The notes: generated by a model from the letters alone, not told the origin. A stretch of DNA of 64,000 bases from Agapetus fuscipes (GCA_951799405.1 OX637362.1:7518703-7582702), one strand, 5' to 3'; counted from the first letter of the stretch, positions 1 to 9,620 are shown. A program made the numbers and translations.

Positions 1-2
1 AC

Positions 3-1244
3 AAGACCAGGACCACTGCGCTACATCCACAGTCTGATGGAATGGTGGAAAGGATGAACCGTACCGTGGGGAGGTACTTAGCCAAAGTAGTGTCCAGCCA
101 TCAGCGGGACTGGGACCGACATCTGCCTTTGTTCTTATTGGCTTACCGGTCGGCTGTTCAGGAAACGACGAAGAAGACTCCCAGCAGCATACTGTTTGGG
201 CGAGAAATGCGACTTCCTTGTGATCTCAAATTTGGCTGCAAACCAGGTGAAGACCTAGCCGGAGAAGACTATGTGACAGACCTTCGCAGGAGGCTGGATG
301 ACATCCATGATCAGGTCCGCATGAACATCGGGGAAGCCAGCGATCAAATGAAGGAGCGCTATGACACCAGAGCTGACAGCATGGGGTACAAAGCTGGTGA
401 CTGGGTGTGGCTTTTTGACCCCAAGAGGCGCCAAGGATACTGTCCGAAACTTCAGCGTTCCTGGGACGGGCCGTACGAGATCTTGGAGCGCATCAACGAT
501 GTGGTCTACCGCATAAAAAAGAGACCAAACGGAAAACCAAGGGTCGTGCACTACAATCGCCTCTCACCATACCTAGGCGATAATGATGACCAACCAGCCC
601 AAAAAGTACGACAGTGCGTCGCATCCGAAAGATCACCAGCCTTTGAGACGTTTTGGGAGAACGCGAAGGCAGGGCAGAAGTTTCGCCATGGAGTGACCAC
701 AGAAGTCCACAAGGACTTATTTGAGGTCACTAGGGACCACACACTGGCATGCAGTGTACCGGAAGATCTAGATATGTCTAGAGGAATTGCACGGGTCTTC
801 CGATACAAATTCGGAGAACCGCAACCCTCGAGCAGCCCGCAAGGAAGAGCTCTGAGACTACCGAAGGGGCGTCAACAAGCATACTGCCTGGTTGTCCCGG
901 ATTCCAGCAACCTGGAAGAGGACTACAAGGCATTGTGGGACGGCCTTGTTGAGCTGCGTGACTACATGTTGGAGGATCAGCAGGCGCGTCTGGCAATACC
1001 GAAGATGGGTGGCGGCCGCGCTAATCGAGACTGGCGGATAATCCGGAGTATGATTGAAGCAGTGTTCTCGGGAGTCGGCATCAGCGTCATGGTGTGCTGC
1101 GAGCAAGCGCAGCCGAGAGCCAGTGGGGAGAAATCCGTGGACTGCCACTTCTTCCTGACCACAGGGTGTCGACGTGGATCAGCATGCCCCTACCTACACA
1201 GAGTCAAGACTGTTCCGGGACGAAACAGTCTAGGTGGGGGGTAG
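3..1244 (+). CDS. Ty3/gypsy Pol C-terminus: integrase fused to macrodomain and CCCH zinc finger
   Basis: The frame is open from base 3; the 5' part lies outside the window. Residue numbers count from the Met at base 42. Just upstream and through residue 8 is the integrase core end (HPQSDGMVERMNRT), holding the third catalytic acid, Glu3. The core tail (LAYRSAVQETTKKTPS, FGREMRLP) and a chromatin/DNA-binding-like C-terminus (GDWVWLFDP ... PKLQRSWDGPYEI ... RVVHYNRLSPY, about 118-177) follow. Most gypsy proteins of this type stop near here. This one continues about 220 residues in frame: a macrodomain-like region at about 223-352 (HKDLFEV, VPEDLDMSRGIARVFRYKFG, AIPKMGGG, MIEAVF), resembling TARG1/OARD1 ADP-ribosyl-acylhydrolases, then a CCCH finger, C368-X7-C376-X5-C382-X3-H386. 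From memory of TARG1, its catalytic Lys and Asp positions look replaced here, so the domain may bind rather than hydrolyse. The frame has no breaks and ends at the purine tract beside the LTR. Integrase assignment is firm; macrodomain is likely; its role is unknown. Confidence 0.9.
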   Translation, partial: KTRTTALHPQSDGMVERMNRTVGRYLAKVVSSHQRDWDRHLPLFLLAYRSAVQETTKKTPSSILFGREMRLPCDLKFGCKPGEDLAGEDYVTDLRRRLDDIHDQVRMNIGEASDQMKERYDTRADSMGYKAGDWVWLFDPKRRQGYCPKLQRSWDGPYEILERINDVVYRIKKRPNGKPRVVHYNRLSPYLGDNDDQPAQKVRQCVASERSPAFETFWENAKAGQKFRHGVTTEVHKDLFEVTRDHTLACSVPEDLDMSRGIARVFRYKFGEPQPSSSPQGRALRLPKGRQQAYCLVVPDSSNLEEDYKALWDGLVELRDYMLEDQQARLAIPKMGGGRANRDWRIIRSMIEAVFSGVGISVMVCCEQAQPRASGEKSVDCHFFLTTGCRRGSACPYLHRVKTVPGRNSLGGG

Positions 1245-1332
1245 TGTTATGTAAATATAAATATTGAAATAAGTATGGGTAGTTATAGTGTTATGTAAAT
1301 ATAAATATTGAAATAAGTATGGATAGTTATAG
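1245..1332 (+). repeat. 44-bp tandem duplication at the LTR start
   Basis: 1245-1288 and 1289-1332 are two copies of the same 44 bp with a single difference (GGGTAG against GGATAG). The LTR edge is therefore present twice; either could be the functional end. Confidence 0.9.
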
Positions 1333-1553
1333 TTATAAGAATCCTCAAAAGTATTGGTAGGTAAGATCGATAATTATGTATAAGTGTAGAATTCTCTAGG
1401 CTAAGTAGGTATTTGTTATAATTATAGGAATACTGTATTGCATTGGTAGGTAGGATTTTGGTTGTGTCTAGGTAGTACGTGAAACATCGAGAAGTAATAA
1501 TTACTCTGGAACCGTCTGGCGACTTTAGTTCTGGATCATACTGCTCTGAAGAG

Positions 1554-1560
1554 TATAAAG
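1554..1560 (+). promoter_or_regulatory. LTR TATA box
   Basis: TATAAAG in GC-richer surroundings, about 310 bp into the LTR and about 110 bp before the first AATAAA. This is the expected spacing for U3/R. Confidence 0.55.
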
Positions 1561-1760
1561 GTGCGAATGGCCTGCAGAGCGGGCCAGTATCATAGAGACT
1601 TACAAACACATCGAAGTCATCTGATCAGTGAACCAAAACCAAGTGGAATAATCGAGAAAGTAGTGTGAAAATAAATTTTGTAACTGTGTAAAATAAATAA
1701 CTATTGAAGAAGACCTGTGTATTTTTAATTTGAAGACAATTGAACCCTAATTTCGTAACA

Positions 1761-2196
1761 GTATTATTTGAAAAATTAAAGATGATTTTTTCGCGGTCTA
1801 AAGCGAATTGATCCCACAACTTTCTGAGCCCAAAGCGTTAACCCCTAGACTCCGGACCGGTTTCTTGCTGGTCTCGTATTTCAATTTGTTTTTGCGTTCA
1901 AAAATACAATCATCCCTGTGTTCACGGGTAGATGGGACAAAATTATGGCAGCGTGCTATCTTTTGAGAATTTAAATTTTAATTTTGAAATGCAATCACTG
2001 TCTTATGGCCACTATCCCGTAGTGTTGGTTGTCGTGAGGCTGGTCACCGCCCGCAACAATCACCGAGCTCCCTTGTCATGATTAGTAATGCGCCGCCAGC
2101 TGATAGATAGAATACACGCCGAATGGAAAATCCTAATTTCAATCCGCGCCAACCAACTAACTAACTAAGTAGGTGGGAATTGGCTATCGGGCCACG
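1761..2196. other. Flank of the gypsy element
   Basis: No gene seen. On the minus strand, 1790-1865 faintly resembles a tRNA-like SINE head (a TAGGGGTTAACG A-box-like and a GTGGGATCAATTC B-box-like stretch), too degenerate to call. Confidence 0.4.
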
Positions 2197-2515
2197 AGCG
2201 CTAGCGGAAGCACGAGCACTAGCGGAAGCACGAGCATTAGCACGAGCATTAGCACGAGCATTAGCACGAGCACTAGCACGAGCACTAGCACGAGCACTAG
2301 CACGAGCACTAGCACGAGCACTAGCACGAGCACTAGCACGAGCACTAGAACGAGCACTAGCACGAGCACTAGCACGAGCACTAGCACGAGCGCTAGCACA
2401 AGCACAAGCACGAGCACTTGCACTAGCACAAGCATTAGCACGATAACTAGCACGGGCACTAGCATAAGCACTAGCACAAGCATTAGCACGAGCACTAGCG
2501 CAAGCACTAGTACTA
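2197..2515. repeat. Minisatellite of AGCACG/AGCACT hexamers
   Basis: About 320 bp of alternating AGCACG and AGCACT hexamers (12-bp higher unit), most regular at 2260-2400 and decaying at both ends (ATTAGC, ACAAGC variants). The unit length is a multiple of three, and only two of six frames meet TAG, so long Ser/Thr, Ala-Arg-Ala-Leu, Ser-Ala-Arg-Ala and Val-Leu frames appear by periodicity. I do not call a protein. Confidence 0.95.
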
Positions 2516-3159
2516 TGACGGGCACGGCAAACATCAAAAGAGCAATCACGTGCGACAATCAACAAATCTGAATATCCTCGTGCTCCGTGCTCCATACAGT
2601 TCCAAGAGAAAGCCTGGCAGACAAAAGGCAGGTACCTACCTCAAGCCAGAGAGATATTGTATAGCGCGTAGGATCGCCACATTGAAACCCGAATTCTCCA
2701 ACAAGTCAACGCGTCACTTAAAATAAAGATGTCAGCTAGAATGCATTTGTATTTTTTGAATAAAAAAATTACAAATCGCCACCTAAAAGATAAAAACTGA
2801 ATAAGTGCTGATTTACTGCTTAGAGAAATCGTAGATAAAACATTTTATTGGGAGTAACTTCTTATAGTAAGTCAACTTATTATAAGGAAATGCGCATGAC
2901 AAACTTCTATACCACAGTATTTTCACACTAATTTAGTGTTTTCTCTCATAGGAAACAGGGGAAAGGTGCATTTATCTGAGAAACCCATGTTAGCTTCATA
3001 TGTCACTTAGTCAGTTTTACCTTTAAAGTAAATAAATCATATATTAATCAAATCAACAGAGTTCCAATTCACTTTTTACGATATTTTATTTCTGTCTAGC
3101 ACTTTCGCCTACAAGGCATCATCAGGACAATGACAATTCAAATTTTTGAATGAACGACT
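2516..3159. other. No gene seen
   Basis: AT-rich unique-looking DNA; 3060-3125 is moderately GC-rich but has no usable frame. Confidence 0.5.
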
Positions 3160-3260
3160 GACAACTAATCAGCTGTTCACTTGCGGCCATCTTGGATTGG
3201 CAGGTCTTCATACAAATGCATCATTAGTTTGTCAACGCGTGGGCTCAACGGACGACTAAA
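3160..3260 (-). mobile_element. Foldback element M3, half copy
   Basis: Matches, in reverse, the left half of the full copy at 31540-31754. It contains TTAGTTTGTCAACGCG near the end and finishes with the CGACTAA terminus; the other end is missing. Confidence 0.7.
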
Positions 3261-3968
3261 ATGTCTAAGAATACAAGTTTGATTTTGTTAATTGTAAATT
3301 AAGTCTCAATTTTTGAGGTCTAGTTTTTTTTAAATGTACATGCAGCATGTGTGAGTGCCAACTTATACGTGTCTTCTCATGGGCATGAATGAACTAGAAT
3401 CTCAAAATTCGATGCATCTATCATATATCTTGTTTATATGTTTGTAACTATTGTTTCTGAGTATGTAATTTTGTTCGTTCACACACGTTACTTTTGTTTT
3501 TTGTTTGTTTGTGTTACTCTTGTTAGCGTATATAATTTTTGTTTGCATATATGTAAATATTCGCAGATTGATATTGTACGTCCCTTGCGTTAATGCACTG
3601 TAATAATTTATGTAAAACTCGTTCAATCACGTCGCTTTATTACACTCTTGTTTGAATATTCGCGAACAAAGTTTACAGTTTGTTTAACAGCGTTTCAAAT
3701 GCATCGGAAATTATTCTTTAATATCATTTTGCTCGGTGTAATCATGCCCAAAAATATTGTTATGGAAACAATTCACAATCAATATACATGTAAAATACAT
3801 TTCTCGTAATATACGAGTACTGTAAATTTTTAAAGAGCATTTTCACTGCTAGGGCACATTTTTTTGCATTAATTTAATACCAAAGAACGCAACTAAGGTC
3901 CGGTGTTTTTAAATTAAATACTAAAAAATAAAAAATAATAAAAATTGTAAATAAATAGAGTACCTATA
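3261..3968. other. No gene seen
   Basis: AT-rich, with poly-T runs and short TTTGTTTG repeats around 3490-3520. Short open frames here look random. Confidence 0.5.
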
Positions 3969-4020
3969 CTAAAATCCGAAACGTCCTGAAGTCACAAGCC
4001 TCGCTCCAAAATCTTTGAAA

Positions 4021-4364
4021 TCATTACAATGCCATTTAAAAGCTTTTAAAAATGGAAAAAGGATTGAGTATAAAATATTTTTAACTGTCTTTAAGCCGAC
4101 ACAGTGTGTTGGTCCGCCGTATATTTCAGAGCTTTGTGGGAGGGACTCAGTGGATGGTAAGTGGCTGGCATTAAGATCTGCAAGTAGTGCTGGTGTGAAA
4201 AAATTGATAGATCCAAAACGATCTAATAAAGCAAAATACTTGGATCGCGCCTTTTGCATAGCCGGCCCTGTGCTGTGGAATGCTCTACTCCATGAGCCGT
4301 AGAGAGTGAAAGTGCATTTAAGTCGGGATTGAAGACATGTTTGTTTCGGAGATGTTACAGTTAA
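4021..4364 (+). pseudogene. L2/CR1-like LINE, end of the reverse-transcriptase ORF
   Basis: Translates to the conserved C-terminal block of L2/CR1-clade ORF2 proteins: KRIEYKIFLTVFK, then PPYISELC, LRSASS, and DRAFCIAGPVLWNAL. A one-base frameshift lies near 4290-4300; after it the frame resumes (ESESAFKSGLKTCLFRRCYS) to the stop at 4362-4364. The finger, palm and endonuclease parts are absent, so this is a 5'-truncated dead copy. It is followed at once by the element's 3' hairpin and a TTA tail. Confidence 0.8.
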
Positions 4365-4366
4365 AC

Positions 4367-4427
4367 AGTGCCCTTGCAGTGGTTTATCACAAAACGGCAC
4401 TATAAATATTGTCTTAATATTATTATT
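4367..4427 (+). other. LINE 3' stem-loop and trinucleotide tail
   Basis: AGTGCC (4367-4372) pairs with GGCACT (4396-4401) around an inner GTG/CAC stem; then TATAAAT and ATTATTATT. Same plan as hairpins at 4817, 31296, 45837 and 57890. In L2-type LINEs such a stem-loop is what the reverse transcriptase recognises. Confidence 0.7.
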
Positions 4428-4694
4428 AAACAAACAACTGATTATAAAAAAAACAAATATATTAACTTTATCAAGCTGGAAAACGACAACCAAATTGTGA
4501 TTTCGATGTATCCTTACATAAAAAAAAGTAGCTGCTGTCAGTGAAGATGATGCCATGTTGAAAATTGTTAGTTTGTTCATTAAATAAATACTGGTGAAAT
4601 TCGGTGAGCTAAATATTAATTAAGATTGCATTTCAGTTTACTTTACTAAACTTGAAAATACCAGAACTAAGCTGCAGATCTTGTCAAAGTTCTT

Positions 4695-4972
4695 ACCGCG
4701 TTCTCCCCGTATAGGTCGCATGTGGCGTGTGGAATCTATTTATTTTTACATGAAATGTGGCTGGCCTTACACCAACCACTTCACTTGTGGTGATGATGAG
4801 TTGGTGATTTATGTATAGCGTCGTTTTGTGATGTAGTCACTCCAAGGGCGCTTGTGGAGACTTCCCAGATCTTGGGGGGCTGGTTCTCATTAACTGTGAA
4901 CACCCTTGGTTGAAATCAAACTCTATCCCTTGGCATGAAATGCAAGTATTCTCCCAACTCAGCTGTTTCTAG
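4695..4972 (-). mobile_element. SINE-A copy, interrupted
   Basis: Reverse complement of the SINE-A body (CGCATGTGGCG block, TTATTTTTACA, CCAACCACTTCA) and part of the tRNA-like head (GGCATGAAATGCAAG). The B-box part is deleted. A LINE tip (4783-4855) sits inside it. Confidence 0.75.
4783..4855 (-). mobile_element. Ultra-short L2-like LINE 3' tip inside SINE-A
   Basis: Only about 70 bp: GATGATGAG tail, TATA, and the hairpin 4817-4852 (AGCG...GGGCGCT). Near-identical to the LINE end at 57865-57930. CTTGTGG occurs on both sides and may be the target duplication, though part of it could belong to the LINE. Confidence 0.65.
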
Positions 4973-5065
4973 TTTTTACCTTCTGAAACCGTTCATTTAA
5001 ACTGAAAATATCCAGATTACAACTTTTAATTTGAATTTAAAAAAACAACTTAACTCGATAAACAG

Positions 5066-5135
5066 TGTAACTTCTTGCCGCGCTGTCACCGATAAGCTCG
5101 CATTTGCTGAGTGGAATTTATTTATTTTTGCACGA
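5066..5135 (-). mobile_element. SINE-A 3' fragment
   Basis: CAGTGTAACTTCTTGCCGCG and the following TTTATTTATTTTTGCACG match the reverse of the SINE-A 3' half. Confidence 0.65.
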
Positions 5136-5431
5136 AAGTCAAGCTTTTATCTTGAAGATGCGTTTTCCTGTTCCCGCCAAACCAACTTTTTATTTATTGT
5201 ACAGCCATAATAAATGTCATGTTTTTCTTCCGTGTTGTATTGCCCAAAAAATAAACAACCTTCCGTGGGTTAATCCAGGCATCATTCATTTAATCGAGAA
5301 CTTCTCATCTTTTCTTTGTGTGTGAAGTATATACACCTGCAAGAAAAACTTTTTCAGCCTGAAACACTTGAAATTTCAGTCAACTCGTCTCGCATTCATA
5401 ATATGCAGGTATCAGGCGAGCAGGCGCTCGA

Positions 5432-5645
5432 GGGGTGTCCCTTTTCCTAGTACCGAGAGCGAGCTTCTAGTACCGAGTCACCAGTACTAGTAACGCAGAT
5501 CTTCTACCTCCTGCACTAGCTGCGCTCCTAAAACCAGGCGCCGAGGGGGAGGGGCCGGGTGAGCGAGGGGGGAGGGGCAGGGGGAGGGGGCGGAGCTTCA
5601 CAGGGACACGCCCACTCGACACGTCACCGAGTAACCCTTCAGCGG
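5432..5645. promoter_or_regulatory. CpG- and G-rich island, possible promoter
   Basis: Sharp GC island in AT-rich DNA. 5546-5592 has at least five runs of four or more G with short spacers, a strong G-quadruplex candidate. 5450-5495 repeats CTAGTACCGAG. No TATA box seen. It lies 0.7-1.2 kb upstream of the GC-rich stretch ending in a splice donor at 6673. A host promoter is inferred, not shown. Confidence 0.35.
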
Positions 5646-5921
5646 CTCATGAAAACACATCGCTCAAGGCTACGCATGAAAATGTTCGTGTAATAATGTT
5701 TTGCTTTTCGCATGTATTGTTTCCTGTTATCTAGGCAAAAGAAAATTAGCAAAGGCTGATTTATTTTATAAAAAGATTCGGATCACTATTTACCTAACAA
5801 TTTTAAAGAAAAATATTCAGAAAATTATTTCAGGACACGAAGTAATTCAGAAGATTTAAGATTTTAGCGCTATACTATTTGATAACCATTTGTGCTGCTT
5901 TCGGCTTTTTATGAAATCAAG
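5646..5921. other. No gene seen
   Basis: AT-rich stretch between the G-rich island and a SINE-B copy. Confidence 0.5.
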
Positions 5922-6180
5922 TTCCTTGACTTATAGGTTGGTATGTGGCTGACCACCCATATTGTAAAAATGGTTCACTTTGCCAATATCACCACTGTTT
6001 CAGGGAAGGACGGCAAGAGTTGCAGGGTGTATGAATATCCATTTGAAATTTGGTTTTTATGTTGTAGGTTCACATGCGGTATGTGCAAGGGTGAATTTGT
6101 ACGTGTCTGCTTGTGAGAGTGCATATAGTGTGAATCTCCAATGTAACATATCTTTGCAACTTAGATTAGATTTGATTAGA
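5922..6180 (+). mobile_element. SINE-B, full length (LINE-N-linked subfamily)
   Basis: Starts TTCCTTGACTTATAGG and ends TTGCAACTTAGATTAGATT. It carries the subfamily markers GGACGGCAAGAG and AATCTCCAATGTAACAT shared with the copies fused to LINE-N. Confidence 0.85.
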
Positions 6181-6366
6181 TGGTTCAAAAGAAAAAGGGG
6201 CATTTAATATATTAAATAATTTTCTCGGCTGCGGTTGACATTTTTTTATTGTTCTGACTTCATTAACATTTTTCACAACACTTACAAAAATAACTCTGCA
6301 AATTGATTTCATTCCAATTGAAAATTCTACCGAAAACTTCTATGAATTTTCCTATTTTTTCCTAGG

Positions 6367-6672
6367 TTGCATTTCTTCGGTTGCAATCGCGGTGCATCTG
6401 CGCATGCATTCCCTCCCCTATCGCCGTCCTCCTCTCGCCTCCCATCCCTCCCATCACAAGTGCATCCATCCCTCTCCGCCGCCGGATGCACTCCGTTCAT
6501 AACCGCCAGCCCTTGCAGATCAGAGCTTAGTTCGTCGCTTGCACTTCGCACGTGCGGTTCGGGACACCACGCGCCTCCCCGGTACCAAAGCTGGAAAGCT
6601 TCGCGTCGTTTGGACTGTAAAGCGTGTAGCCCTGCGTGTAACGAGGTATCAGGCGCGCTCACGAAGCAGGAG
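6367..6672 (+). other. Candidate host exon (5' end uncertain)
   Basis: GC- and CpG-rich stretch, quite unlike the flanks, open in one frame for 110 codons (Met at 6367, Pro/Ser-rich start, then CKACSPACNEV). It ends CAGGAG before GTAAGAAA at 6673, a strong 5' splice-donor match. Upstream CCTCCC-rich DNA could be a TATA-less promoter or 5' UTR. The frame has no recognisable domain, so this may be a non-coding first exon. The minus strand is also open for 128 codons, which weakens the coding case. Confidence 0.35.
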
Positions 6673-6719
6673 GTAAGAAACGCAAGCTCTCCCATATAAA
6701 TTGTACTAAGCATATAATA

Positions 6720-8031
6720 TCACACAACTTTCAGCCTGAAACTTTCCCGTTTTCAGGCTTGAAGGATAAAGTAAAGTATCGTAGCGTGCACATGAATATT
6801 CTGATGAATTACATTTTTTTCCAGCAGAAAATGCATCATTTTGTTTTTATAAAAACAATGTTAAAATATCAAGGCCAATGCATTTTTTTTTTTAACAAAA
6901 ACATAAAAAATAAGCTATAATTGTAACAGTAAAAATTATGTGGATTTTATCTAATTAACAATATATTTTTCAATACTGTGCTCATTTATTTTTAGTAGTT
7001 ACATAATAGTTTGACTTTGTCCAAACATTAACGGAAAAGTATTTATTTAGGATTGTCACAAAAGATGACTTATTTATCTTAATTTGGTTAAAAATTCATT
7101 AAATGTTCTACGTTGAAATGCCATACTTTTTTTCCTGAAAAGTAAGATAAGCGTGTACAGTTCTCAACAAGCTATGTCGGCTTTACATATTTTCCACGAT
7201 GGAAGTTTATAATGCTATTTTCATGTCATTTTTTATGAGTGAATTCTAAATTCGTGCTTCTGTAAGTATAAGTAATTTAAATTTAATTTAAGCTCAAATA
7301 TCGTAGCTGTAACTCATCAGTATTCAAACTTGATTATAAAAAAAGCAAATAGGTTTACTATTTTTTTAAATGACCTTACGTAATGATGCCCTTTAGGCAT
7401 ATTTTGTATGAATGCGAGTGGCCCAGTTTCCGGAGATGAAGTTTTTACGAGTGCACAAATATAATAATATAAGGCTCGGTGTGAATTTACTAACTGCTAC
7501 GTTTTCCGACCATTAGGGGTGAATTATTGACATCAGCGATTTTCCCAAATTTTCATTACTTTGCAAGCGAATTCATTTTAAACGAACAAAATTGTATAAA
7601 AATTATCGCCTCACGTCAGATATCGTTATTTATTTATTTCAACGACACATTGTGTCTTTTACACACAACTTAAAAACTAAAATTATAAACAAATACAAAA
7701 AAAATGCATTACCTCGAAAACAAAAAAGAGAAAAAAAGAAAAAGCAAATAAAAAAGCATAAAACGAAAACCAAAATATACATGAGAGCTACAATTAAAAG
7801 CGATATGTTTAGTCCGCTTCTTTTTTTATGTCCACCTAAACCATCCTGAAATATCATGAAAAAATAAATTACATGACGTGTAAAAATGAAAACAAAAACG
7901 TAATTTTGAATTGGGCAGCGTTTTAAACATTTTTCGATAATGTTGTAAACTTTGATTTTCATTTTCATTTTAAATTGCATTTTATGGATATTTAGTTTTT
8001 TTTATATTGTTTAATGTACAGGATTATATTA
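6720..8031. other. No gene seen
   Basis: Very AT-rich. 7627-7850 begins with TTATTTATTTATTTC and is A-rich; it could be a decayed LINE 3' end on the minus strand but I cannot show it. Confidence 0.45.
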
Positions 8032-8180
8032 TTCCTAGACTTATAGACTTATGAGACTGACCACCCATTTTATACAGATTAGTTCACATTGCCAATTTCC
8101 CCCTTGTTTCAGAGAAAGTCGGCAATAGTTTTACGGTTTATATTAATTTGAACTTTGGATTTTTATCTTGAAAGTGGACT
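8032..8180 (+). mobile_element. SINE-B, 5' half, diverged
   Basis: TTCCTAGACTTATAG, GACTGACCACCCAT, GTTTCAGAGAAAGTCGGCAA; the 3' half is missing. Confidence 0.7.
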
Positions 8181-8495
8181 TTTAATTTATTTTTAGTTGG
8201 TCATTTTTTCCTTCAGCGCCGTACTATGGCAAATCCCTTCAACAGCGCTTTACATCGTTAATTAATTTCTTAATGAAAATGAGCTGTAAAAAAATTAAAT
8301 TGACAGTAAATAATTAAATTAAAATAAATACGTAAATAATTACGCAAAATCAAAAGACAAATGGAAGCAAATTAAAATATCAACGAAAATTAACACAGTC
8401 ACAATACAGATAAAAAAAAACATATAAAATTATTTACTATTTAAAACTATAATATTACATGCTTCAAAATTTGCACTGTATTTCCATTTGCCATA
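8181..8495. other. No gene seen
   Basis: AT-rich, A-rich on the plus strand. Confidence 0.5.
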
Positions 8496-8752
8496 TCGCT
8501 GCCTTAGTTTTTGTTTGCCGTATAGACCATTAAGCTAATTTTACATGAGCAATGTTTGCATGTGTACTGGACCAATGTGTCGTATGAAAACAGGAAATTG
8601 ATTTAAAAAATATTTTAAACCACTCTCACATTATCGAGTTTTACGTTTTTTCTTAGCTCAGATTGTGTAGAATTTAATTCTTAAGACAACTGCATTAAAA
8701 AGTCATATTTGACAGAACTGGTCTATACGGAAAACAACAACTGGGGGAGCGA
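8496..8752. mobile_element. Foldback element M2
   Basis: Inverted ends TCGCTGCC...TTTGCCGTATAGACCA and GGTCTATACGG...GGGGGAGCGA, about 35 bp. A second copy at 19559-19815 aligns end to end. No coding capacity; a non-autonomous DNA transposon (MITE). The target duplication is not clear. Confidence 0.75.
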
Positions 8753-9300
8753 AATAAGTACCAGGGTGTTATATTTAAGAGTATCATAAATCTTTTAAAT
8801 GCGATATGCCATGAATGCAATTTTTGACAGAACAAAATGAATGCATTAAAGTTTTACACGCTTGACGCATTCCCTATAACAATAAATTGATGGCTTCCCT
8901 TGAACTCTACCCTGCAATATTCATCAGTACACTCGTAGAGTATCTAGTCCCTCTGCTTGTACTCGTACATCAGCTCGCAATTACATTATTGTTCCTGCAA
9001 TGATAATTGCATCGACAAAGAAATTTATTGCCGCTTGTAAGTGAAATAATGTTAACCCTACGATTTTCAGGAGGCACTTTTCAACAATTAACATACCAAT
9101 GCTTCGTTCAGGCAAGCATATATTTTGGACGGGCTTTAGAAATCAATTTGAAAGTTTTTTTTATTTAAAATTGGGACTTCTAGATTTAATGATATTTAAG
9201 CTGGGAAAAATGATAATTTATATAATTTTTCAGAATCGAAATACAAAAAATACCTTTAAAATTTTTAAAGCTAAGTAATGAATTAATGTTATAGCATCTT
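8753..9300. other. No gene seen
   Basis: AT-rich unique-looking DNA. Confidence 0.5.
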
Positions 9301-9523
9301 TCATCTATAATCTAAATTGCAAAGATAAATTAACATTGTATGTTCATATCAAATGAATGCTCACAGACAAACACGTGTAGTTCGCGCTTTACAACGCTGA
9401 ATGTGTACATACAAATAAAATCCAAATCTCAAATGAACATAGCCCCTACAACTTTTGCCGACCTTCCCTTACACAGGGGTGACATTGGTGGTCAGCCTCA
9501 TACCAACCAATAAGTCAAGGAAT
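9301..9523 (-). mobile_element. SINE-B, internal deletion
   Basis: Both ends present on the minus strand (TCTAAATTGCAAAG; AATAAGTCAAGGAAT). About 30 bp between GACATTGG and TGGTCAGCC are missing, joined at a shared TGG. Confidence 0.8.
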
Positions 9524-9620
9524 CATGTATATAATTCTGTTAACGTAGTTGCAAATATATGAAACATTCAATATTCACATTTAGCGCACACCTAAATAGA
9601 CACATGTGTGATTGCGCTTC

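Larger units (their letters stand above)
1245..1760 (+). mobile_element. 3' LTR of the gypsy element
   Basis: Begins TGTTATG directly after the Pol stop and a GGTGGGGGG purine tract (the usual plus-strand primer) and ends CGTAACA, so the ends form the TGTTA...TAACA short inverted repeat. Contains a TATA-like box and AATAAA signals (1670, 1692). The 5' LTR is outside the window, so age and target duplication cannot be read. Confidence 0.85.

Noticed and set aside
255..1162. Several minus-strand frames opposite the gypsy Pol gene
   Set aside because: Mirror frames of a GC-richer coding region; no domain, and the plus-strand frame is clearly real.
2161..2595. Long Ser/Thr-, Ala/Arg- and Val/Leu-repeat frames on both strands
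   Set aside because: They come from one 12-bp tandem unit whose length is a multiple of three. No independent sign of translation.
7592..7980. Lys-rich plus frame and hydrophobic minus frame
   Set aside because: Expected from A-rich DNA; no Met context, domain or splice evidence.
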